Source: Ptychodera flava
Taxonomy: Eukaryota; Hemichordata; Enteropneusta; Ptychoderidae
DNA length: 64,000 nucleotides
Assembly (NCBI RefSeq): GCF_041260155.1
Contig: NC_091931.1
Coordinates: 34,973,326-35,037,325 of the forward strand
Direction: 5' to 3'
Of this stretch, positions 29,448 to 40,300 are shown piece after piece. The stretch's first letter is position 1. Each line of letters opens with the position of its first letter. The notes beneath the pieces are model-generated. The model was not told the origin of the DNA, did not search any database, and worked only from the letters and a program-made list of their open reading frames with translations. A program made the translations under genes and the position numbers.

Positions 29448-32400
29448 TGGTCCATTTTCTCAAAAACGGCTGAACGTATTTCAGTCAAATTTGGTAGACA
29501 TCTTCAGAATTCAAATGGCTAGAACTGAAAAGGTTTTGGTGGGCGTGGCTTGGATATTAATGAAGTTATGAAAGTTTTAATTTTTCTGTTACGCCGCGTA
29601 TGACAAGTGAAAACAATCGACTGTTGTGAGGGCGCTGTGAAATGTGCTTGTCCAGGTTGGCTACAGCTGGATAGCTCTGGTTTCAACCACGGTCCCTCCG
29701 TGTTTCAACCTCGTATTGAACATTAAAAATATGATATTTTATTACTCATTCAACTCACTATTCAAGATAAAATATCGTTTAGCAAATTAGCTTTATCCTT
29801 GGTAATTGATTGTTTCCCTCGCTGCTCGATCGCCAGAAATGAGTACATACGTTCTCTACCTAGCCTCATGGCATGGAAGTGCTGATGAATAATAACTTTG
29901 GGTCAAAGGTATTGAAGTGTCCAATCAGGTTCGTGCACAGAGTCCAAGGCCATGACCTACTTCATGTACTTCTGCACTGTTTTGATTTTGCTTCGCCAAG
30001 AAACGTGTTCGTCATTGTCCATAGAAGTATGTTTGCTCTCCTTTGAGGTTGTTTGTGAAACAAATTCCGGGATAGGCCTTGGAATGCATACGATCGGCAT
30101 CGCGGCAGTGCATGTAGCTAGCCCTACGAGTATGACGAGAGTGTCCGGCTTTGGCTACGCCGCCTCCCACCTCCGGTAGGCGGCGTAGCCAAAGCCGGAC
30201 ACTGTCGCCATACTCGTAGGGCTATGCATGTAGCGTACCATGTTTGTGTAACTGCCGAGCTCAACATGCATTCACGGTTGATACTCGTGTACAATCATGA
30301 TGTGTTCAATTCTGATGAAGATTCATAAGTCTTACTTTTGCAGTGTTTTTTTTCCGTACGATAATCCCGACAATACTGTTACTGTTAGACGAGGTGGCCA
30401 TTTTATGATAAGTTTCAATACTGCACAGCTACATAGCGTCACTATCGTGTGATCGAGGTACAGCGTTGTTGAACGGGATACAGAAACTCTGCAGAGGGAG
30501 AAACGATCGTTGACATGAACAGTCAATGTACTTCAGCACGTAGTCCGCAGATAGCGGATCGAGAAAATAAACGTGTCCCAGTAAATAACGGAATATTTAT
30601 GTACATTAACTCGATATTAATCAAATTTCCAGCTCATCGCAAAAAAATGTATTGCAAAGATTAATTTGTCACTGACAAATACTGCACTGTATGGAAAAAA
30701 CAGTCTGTAGAATAGTTCAACTTCAAGTGGTATTACCCGAGACAAACACTTGTGTTGTCAATTTTGATTTCATTTCATAAACTTCATACTTCATCGAGTA
30801 TCGTGTATTTCAGCCTTTGTGAAGCCATTTTATTGATATTTTCAATTTTTGTCTTGGCTTTGTTGTGGAACATGTTGAATCGTCTACGTGGACATGTAGG
30901 CAAAAGTGTGACAGGGTCGAAGTGACTTGGGTATCTGGGGCCGACCAAAACCAGTGTGAATTACTGGGGTCAAAGCGGACAGCGGCCGGGATGACGTGTT
31001 CCCCAAGCGAGCTACCTTCAGAAGTCTGTTTCATCGCAAAAAACGTCAACTTTTAAAACCCGTCATTTATTTACTGATGTTATTCTCAGCATCACAAACA
31101 TATACGCCTCTGCTATGTATCACAGCAAATAGTTATATTTGAGCGCCCCGTAAATGAGATTCTCGTTTTTTTGCGAACCCGGAAGTGTGTCTTGCTCAAT
31201 GCATTTCCTACCCATAGCGAGGGAAACTGCCCGCGTTCCCATGCTCCCATGCACCCTTTTTCAATGCCAGTGCAACGCCATCTTTGCAAAATTTGTGGTG
31301 GTATGCTCGTGTGATGGAAAACCTCTCTTATTCTAACAATGACGTAGTTGACTTTGGACTTCGATTTCGTAAATGTGATGTCCATGCAGTGAGTTTGGGT
31401 TGGCGCGCTTATAATGCAATCTTCGCCCGCCTGCGGTCCGATATCCCGCATTTATTAGCGATATTTATCTGTTTTGACTTGACCAAAGTTGGCAAAACTT
31501 GCTATGTACATTAAAGATACTATGATACAAGATTATTGAAAGTCATTTGACATTTTTTTCAGCCAATTCCCAATATGCATATTTAATGAACCTTCCAAAT
31601 TAGGGATATATACTGGCATTTACTTGATAAAATTTGGCGAAACATGCTGTGTACATTGATCATTATACCAGGTTATAACAGTATTGAAAGTCATTTTGCA
31701 TTTTCATGTCAGCTAATTCATAATTTGCATAAATAGCTAACAAGCTTTCACGGTTTGGCATATAGAGCTTGAAGGACTTGACCAAAGGTAATTACACATG
31801 CTATATTGTGATACAATGACAGTACTCAAAGAAATTAATTATTTTTATTTCAGCTAATTACATATTTGAATACTTAATGACCTTTAGAATTGATCTGTGG
31901 TGAAATTCATTGTGTTGATCATAACACTTTAAATGTAGCAAAGCATGTAGCAAAGGTTCAAACTTGCACATAAATGCAATATATAATGAAACACGTGAGC
32001 ATTTTCAGTTCATATCTGGTCTCTAGATGTGTTACTGTTTCCAAACCCAACTCCCAAGATCTATAAAACCTTGTTTGAAAAATCGATCCCTTCCACTGAA
32101 TCAGTGCGGTTTTTAAAACTCCCAACCCATAAACCTTTGGATTTCTTTTTGTTCAGCTTTGCACCTGTTGCTTTTTCAGAAATCACTTTGTGTAAAATGT
32201 TTTAGTATAGCGCCCTCAAACATACTTATTTAGCCTCTCATAGACTTATACAGGCCACAAATTTTCTTTTACTCATAACTTGATAAATTCGCAAAGCACA
32301 ACCACCAAAAACTAATCAGTTCTTGCAAATTTGAAGAACAAATTGTGTGCGAAATGTGATCGGAATCTGCCAAGCCGTTTTTGAGATATCGTGCTAACAG

Positions 32401-34284
32401 ACAGACACACACACACACAGAAACGCCTAAACCATAACCTCGCTGCGCGCATGCGCACGCGAGGTAAAAATGACAAGATATCTTTCCTTCTCATTGATGC
32501 AATTATTTTCCTTTGTTTCATAGGTTTTCTGTAGAAAGATGCTTTTTTATGAACAAAATAACAGTTAAAAAAGGCAGTTTTTGTCATTATTAGCTGTGCT
32601 TTTATGGTTTCAATGTTACACAAGACAAGTCATCGTTGATGACACAGTCCCCACTTGTTAATATGTACTTTGATTACAGGTCCTCAGAGAGGATAGAGTT
32701 CTCTTCATTAGGTCTGTGATAAAAATACTTTTGAATAAATTCGCTTGATACATGTCTGAGTTGTAGTTCAGGACATGAAAAAATCGTAATAAAATGGCCA
32801 CATGGTGGCCATATTGGATCGTATCACAAAACAAATCAATGTGCATATGTATGACTTAGGTCAATGTCCTTGTACCAACTTTGATTAAAATCGGTTGAGA
32901 TATGCCTGAGTTATGGCTTTGTACATGAAAAAATCATAACAAAATGGCCGCACAGCAGCCATATTGAATCGTATCACAAAACAAATTAATGTGCATATGT
33001 ATGTATGACATTGGTCAATCTCCTTTTACCAATTTTGAATAAAATCGCTTGATACATGTCTGAGTTATGGTTCTGGACATGAAAAAAGTAATAAAATGGC
33101 CACACGGCGGCCATATTGGATCGTATTACAAAACAAATCAATGTGCATGTGTATGACATAGGTCAATGTCCTTGTACCAACTTTGAATAAAATCGGTTGA
33201 GATATGCCTGAGTTATGGCTCTGTACATGAAAAAATCGTAACAAAATGGCCGCACAGCGGCCATATTGGATTGTATCACAAAACAAATTGATGTGCATAG
33301 CTATGACATTGATCAATGTCCTTGTACCAACTTTGAATAAAATCTGTTGAAACATGCCTGAGTAATGGCTCTGTACATGAAAAAATCGTAATAAAATGGC
33401 CGCCTGGCAGCCATATTTGATCGTATCACAAAACAAATTGATGTGCATATGTATGACATAGGTAAATGTCCTTATACCAACTTTGAATAAAATCGGTTGA
33501 GATATGCCTGAGTTATGGCTCTGTACATGAAAAAATCGTAACAAAATGGCCGCACAGCGGCCATATTGGATTGCATCACCAAAAAAATTGAAGTGCATAT
33601 CTATGACATTGGTCAATGTCCTTGTATCAACTTTGAATAAAATCAGTTGAAACATGCCTGAGTTATTGCTCTGTACATGAAAAAATCGTAATAAAATGGC
33701 CGCCTGGCAGCCATATTGGATCGTATCACGAAACAAATCGACGTGCATCTGTATGACATATGAAGTAATCCTTGTACCAAGTTTGAATGAAATCGCTACA
33801 GGCATCTCTGAGATATCTGCGTGAACGGACGGACGCACGGACGGACGGACGGACGCACACACGGACGCACGCACGGACATGACCAAACCTATAAGTCCCC
33901 CCGGACGGTGTCCGTGGGGACTAAAAAGGTCCTCTCAGACACTGTACACATCAGATTTGGCTAAAAAAGCTCTCTATGGCTGCTCAGTAGATTTAATTGG
34001 ATGGTTGGCAAGTCTTAACACCCATCAAAGTTTTTGATTCACTGCTTTTTCCTCTTTGATATTAATGATTGACATCCATTTCTGTACAACAGTTCAGGAC
34101 ATCTGGTTAAGCAGAGAAAGTGTGAAATACATTCACAGCTCATTCAAAATACAGCTTATTCAAAATGTACTGTATTTAAACTTTAAGATTGACACTTTGA
34201 AATTCCTATCTTACAACTGACATGTCAACAATTTCACTAAAACATAGAATGACTATTTAAAATATAAATATATGTAAAATGTAA

Positions 34285-34374
<90 letters not shown>

Positions 34375-37300
34375 AACTTTATGTCCATCTTTTGTTTTAC
34401 CTTTGTCGCGCCCGGGGGGGTCACCCTGTTTTAGAAATTTGGAATAGGGGGGTCACCCTGTTTTCAAAATTTGGAATAGGGGGGGTCAGCCACTTTTTGA
34501 TGTCGGCAAAAAATAATCCACCGCCCCCCCCCCAGGCCGAAGAAACTGACCAGTCCCTTATGCTGATAGACAACCATTGCCAAAAGGCAGCAAAACTCCG
34601 CAACGATTTCGAGCTAAACTGACACAGTATTTCATATCCCTGCATCAAATGAAATTGAAAACACAATCCCATCAGTGACATTTGGTAAAATTTTCCCATG
34701 AATCATATCTTAAAATTAAAAAGAAGTGAAACAAAGACGTCTTGTACTTAGCCGATCAACAGCACAGTGTGAACTGTGAAGTGGCATCTGCATTGCCTGC
34801 ACATAAAAGCAACTCAGCATACCTCAGTATCAAATGGTCTGTTTCTTATGAAAACAACAACTGGCAGTGAAAGTTGTAATAGTCACCGGTAAAAACTCTT
34901 CACAGATGAAAGTATAATTGTTTCAAACGAATGAAACTGCAGGTTTTAGAGAAGGAAAACCAATGGGGGATGCGCGGAGTGGGACTATTCTATTTAGGTG
35001 ACGGATTATAAATAAACTGGATAACGTAGGATTTTCCTCACAATACTGTAAAAGGAATTCCAATGTCCCCTTGTTTTACATTTTGTAACATAAGTAATAG
35101 TTTTGCTGCTCTGAAAAGTAATTAAACAAACTCTAACGACCCATTATACTCTTCTAACCTCTCTGTAGTTGAGTTTTACATGTAACACGGATGAACAGCA
35201 CACATGTACATATGTTGGTTTTACTGAGGAATGCTGTTCAGTGGAATGCCAACCCCTGGTCACAAATTAGTTTATGGCTCTAGTATGATACTTATCAGTG
35301 ACTTTGTATACATATTGTGTAGCCCATGGAGCACTCATGCAGCCAGATCAAGTATCAAGTTTGAGGTGAATTACCAAAGTGCTTTGGTAATTACCGATCA
35401 AAGTCTCAATATCATCAGCGAAGTTGCTGGGTAATTAGCAAGTTTGGTGTCCGGATAAGTCGTAAAACCACTGTAACACTGCTGAAAGTGTTACTCTAAA
35501 TGATGAGTATATGGTATGGAATTTCAGATTCTGAAAATTTTATTGTCTCCCACTGAGAAATTTACATTTGGCTTCATTGACTTAATGAGTTAAATAATGA
35601 ATGGGTTCCAGTGTGGAATGTGAGATAGCGTACATATCATAAAGAACAGTACAAGAAAGACAGTTGTTTTATTTATGACATAAAAAGGAGTCTGTTGCAG
35701 ACATTCAATGCAGTATTAGCATGGACAGGGATGTAGAAAATTTTGGTTACAGGTGGCCAAAGTAAAAGTATATGCCGTTACAAGTAGTCCTGATTTTTTA
35801 CTAAAACTAAATTTTCACAGCCGGCAAATTTTAGCTGACAGCCGGTTGTTTTTGCCGGCTGCAGGCTATGTTCTACATCCCTGATAGATACTGGCTTTCA
35901 GTGTGGAAATCTTTTGAAGATATCTAATTAAGTAATAAACATTGAAGAGTTTGCATTCTAACTAACGCTTTGACTACATTAACACAGTACAGCTGACATG
36001 ATGACGTGCAATTTGATGAGTTAGAGACACTGTGAGTGCGTAGCTTTGAGAGTTGACATAAAGACTGGCAGTGTGGAGACTTACTGAGTGTTAAGCTGAC
36101 TGAGATGAGCTGGAATGTTTGCGTTGAGAGAAGCAATGAATGACATCCTTGAGGAATACACAGCTCGAATCACAAAGGCTTTCATGTTTTGTCTCATGAA
36201 CGTTGTGAAATCCTAACAGACAGTAAAAGCACACAATATTCAGCGTGAGCAAAGGATGACAGAACAATTATGCTGCATTACAAGCATTCTAAATGGTACG
36301 CTTATTTTCTTTCCGCTGTTTTAGCACGACTTACTTCTTATATTTCTCAGTCACTTGTTTGGGGACATTTTTATCTTGCAATAGAGCTTCTCCGCTGGCA
36401 TGTATCGCTCTCAACACAAACCCAAATGTGTTACTGTACATAACCGGAACAAAATCCTGTAAATTGTTTGACAAACGGCAGACTTAAAGAAAATGACAAA
36501 TCCAGAAATTTGTCAACATCTCACACCACAATAAATACTGGGGCCTGTGAACACCTGTTTCTTTGACCAATGGTTTCACAATTGCCAAAAGTGGTATATT
36601 TGAAATGTTAACCTAAAGTGAAATGAATTAGCCAGGGCTCAAAATTACAGTTCTTAGTCCCTTGTCTCAGAATAATCAAACCTTACCTGGGACTACTAAT
36701 TTCTGGAAATGGTTCTCAAATGGGAATACAAGTGTCTTGTGTTTATTTGTTTTAATCTGCCTGATTACCTTTTACTCTGTTTGATTATCCTACATAAATA
36801 GAAACTCAGTATTTTGTGGTATAGTTTCATACAACATTTCAGCTTGAAAGTACTTTCATGCATTATCACAACAGGGAGCCCAGAAATCTAGTTGTTGTGG
36901 TTGTTGTTGTTTATATTAGTCTTGTTGTTGTTGCTGTTGTAGTTGTTGTTGACCAATATGATTCAACGAACATAACTATTGTTTTGTTGTTGTTTCAAAG
37001 GTAATGTAGATGTCATGAGAAACACTACAAGGACACTATCATTATTTGACCCATTAGTCCTGTTTCAAAATGACCTACATTACACGTCCTGCACACATGT
37101 ACTGCATGTTGTGATTGGTTAATCCGCTTCTCTAAGGTCCACTTTCGGAGCAGTCATTGGAGGGACCTCATGTGTTAGGTCTCATTATTATGTATTATTC
37201 AATTTACAGCTTCCTGATTGGTTAATGTGTAGGTCCGGTCCTCCAGTGTTCACTGCCTCATTATGCAATGTCCCATGTACTTTTGGATGATGCCTGCATG

Positions 37301-40300
37301 TGGTCGCAGCTCGATCCCAGTATATGAAGAAAGGTACTCATGCCTAGTATTTGTATTTGATAAATTTCTTGATCAAATCAATTTTGCATTTCTCCAAGAG
37401 TTTGCGAAAGATATTCATACATGTCTGTCCAAAGATCGGTATATGTAGGTTACGATCGGTACGACTGACCCACAAGAATCTATGACGGCTGGCACCAGCT
37501 TTAGTCGGTTGACTGCGAACAACTGTTCTCGCAATTTTCGATCTTTGGAACATGGTAATTGGCCTACTGAATTATATAATGAACCCCATGTGTTTCCCTT
37601 GGAGCTCTATTGTTTCATCTTGTCATTCACAGGCCTCACTGTTGTCGATGCGGCCAATGCCTCTGTCAAATCAAAATGAAAATGTAAAGCGTGAACTTTG
37701 TACGTAACCAACAATTGGAAAACAACGAGCCAACATACCTGTAATGCATAAAGGGACAGGGATAAGTAAAAACATGGAAATTTTACGCATGAAGGTTTGT
37801 CGGGCATTTTTCGTTGTAACTTTCGGCGGATCCGTCAACATCACGAATAACATATTACTTCAGCGGTAGCCAGGAAGCACGTGGGACATTGCATAATGAG
37901 GCAGTGAACACTGGAGGACCGGACCTACACATTAACCAATCAGGGAGCTGTAAAGCGAATAATACATAGTAATGAGACCTTACGCATGAGGTCCCACCAA
38001 TCAGCGTAACGCAAATGGACCTTAAATTACCAGATGAACCAATCACTGATGTTGGTACATATGTCATGGACCTGACTTATGAAACAGGACTATTGCAACT
38101 CTCTCCCAATGTGCAAACTGAACCTACCGAGTATGAGAGTGTACGGTGGGATAGAGTTGCATTGGTTAAATAAATGATAGTGTCCGTATAGAGTTTCTTA
38201 TGACATCTACATTACGTTGAAACAACAACAACAACACAATAGTTATGTTTGTTGAATTTTATTGTCAACAACATAAACTACACAACTAATATAACCATAA
38301 ACAACAATACAAACAACAACAACAAGATTTCTGGGTTCCCTATGCTGTGACTATGTTGCTTGGCTGAGAGCATGAAAATTGAACTAGATAATTAGATGAT
38401 GTTAAAATATGATATTAAACTGTTGGTCAGATTGTCAGATACAGTAATAACATACTAGTAATTTAAAATAAGCCATACAGCTTGGGTATGAGGGGACTAC
38501 CTGATGTCTTCTTGGGAATACTAATTTAAATAGTTGTCCACTTGGACTACCTTGCAAAAATTAATTTTGAGCCTTGCTAGCTAAGGCAATATTTAACAAT
38601 TTAACTGTAGCAGCATTTATACAGCCATCCTCGTTTCCATTCCTTTTCCTGGAGTACAATGTCTTTTGACGCAAACATGTTCATTTCATTTCTAACTATA
38701 TTATCACCCTTGGACCACAGTCAATCCACAAATTATGGAAGTGACCATGGTTGAACCATTACGGAGTTGTAATATACTCACATCTGTCAAGCCTATTTCC
38801 CATTCTTGCCACTGTCTGGCTTGTGCTTTTTCCCAAGGATCATCAGGATAGAGCTGTATGCCGGGTAATACACTATCCAGAAATTCTGTGATTACATTAG
38901 ATTCATACAGGGAGCAGTCTGGGACACCCTACAGGCAACAGAAATGTGTAAGATTGCATATTGAGGCTGGTAGTGTAGTTTTTACTATGACATTGGCAAA
39001 GTTTAATGGGAACATTTTCCTTTTTGCTAAATCTAGGTTGATTTACAAAATCACAGAACAGTTACAGTGCACTATCTTCAGTGAATTTCTGCTACGTATT
39101 GAATATTAGAAGTATCTATTTCACTTTTTGTATGTCACTTTAATCAATGCTTACGTGCAAAGATAAATCTGCCTCTCCAAGTGCTTATGCAGAATGTGCC
39201 TTGGGGACAGATATTTGGACTCTCAAACTTTTATGATATTCTCTTGGTCTACCTCTTATCTGGGCTTATTTTGAAGCTTACTGACCAAATAAATTTTCCA
39301 CCAGCATAGTTTTGTGAAAATTGGAAATTTCATTTTCCCTCATAGAGTTATCACAGAGACAGCAGTCATTTCCAATGTCAAAGATTGGTAAATATTGGAT
39401 AATTCATCATTCTCATCAGCCTCCTCTCATACAAAAATTTCACGGTAACTCCTGAGTTTCATTCTTGCTTTTGAAAGAGAATGGTTGAACATTTGCTTGA
39501 AAAAAGTTTGGGCATAAGTTAAGTCATGCACTTTCAAGGCACAAACTACCTTCAGTAAAAAGTACAATCTAATGAACTCAACTGACCTTTTCAAATACAA
39601 CTTACAAGTAACCTTAGAGAATGTTATCAGTCAGACCATCTTTTGCTGGTAAAGGCTTTGATCTTGACACTTTTAAAGAACTCACCTTCACATTTTGCAC
39701 TGTCAACGCTGGGACTTTACCGTTTGGATTTATCTTTAGATATTCTGGTGTTTTCTGTTCCACTGTCATGAGATCCACTTCAACCTGTTGAAAAATAACA
39801 ATCTAAATCAAACCAGGCCCACAATGATATAGGGTACATGTATTTATAAAAATACCGCAAAAGATGCATGTGGACACTGGCGCAGCATATTGCCTGATAT
39901 GAAATGGAGGGCAATGCATGGCGACAATGTCTAAGTGCATCCTTTGTGTATTTTCATAGCAACCTCATTATCATACATCTTACATTCATAACAGTGGCGT
40001 CAAATGGGCAGAATGTTGACCATTTTCATGGTATCTATTTCAGGCATCTATTTGGAGATATTGTGGCGGCACATAAAAAAACTCATACCCTTTTCTTGAT
40101 CTAAATCTTATTTTAGGACCCCTGTTTTAGACCAGTGTGGCTTTGAACCTGGGTCAAAAGCCATAAAGTTGAAATTTGTAAAGCGTTCTTGAGCAAAAGT
40201 AGGGATGTGCACTGTTATGGCACAGCAAGGCCTTTTGCAAATTTGTTGTCATTTGCAAAGCCATAATTTGCCAAAACACATTTGGTTATATCTGAAAATT

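Larger units (their letters stand above)
29369..32000 (-). mobile_element. HINE-type Helitron-like element 2, nested in the LINE, with internal cargo
   Basis: In - orientation it begins GCTCACGTGT (32000-31991). Three or more ~150-bp tandem core units follow (31910-31470; recurring CTTGACCAAAG, ATTGAAAGTCATTT, CAGCTAATTC). It then continues through cargo, a last core-like unit (29600-29450), a (CAGA)n tract (29447-29405) and a hairpin of GCTCACGTGT/ACACGTGAGC arms (29390-29369) before AAAAA. The two LINE halves rejoin in frame across the insertion with no duplicated target (one base is ambiguous), as expected for Helitron-type insertion. Confidence 0.65.
27701..32174 (-). mobile_element. 5'-truncated LINE (L1/Tx1-like), interrupted by a Helitron-like element
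   Basis: LINE parts: 32174-32001 and 29368-27701 (- strand). The first part reads the reverse-transcriptase motif LNKKKSKGLWVGSFKNR, then KILGVGFGN with one stop between. The second continues NWKTVMEKF, WNTRNLSFKGRAIVA, KFIWRGKRE and, after frame changes, the zinc-knuckle CHICGQEETLEHI (about 28205-28265). It ends in a poly(A) tail, seen as a T-run at 27698-27719. TTCAGAAATCACTTT occurs at 27686-27700 and 32175-32189, immediately flanking both ends: a 15-bp target-site duplication. It is frameshifted and 5'-truncated, hence dead. Confidence 0.85.

Noticed and set aside
29369..32000. Interpretation as a cut-and-paste transposon with 10-bp GCTCACGTGT inverted ends
   Set aside because: No target duplication; LINE halves rejoin in frame without one. 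The microsatellite plus terminal hairpin followed by AAAAA match the Helitron-like siblings.
33065..33886. 273-codon open frame on the - strand
   Set aside because: It spans ~150-bp tandem units of the Helitron-like element. A period close to a multiple of three keeps the frame open by chance; the protein is a degenerate repeat without a known domain.
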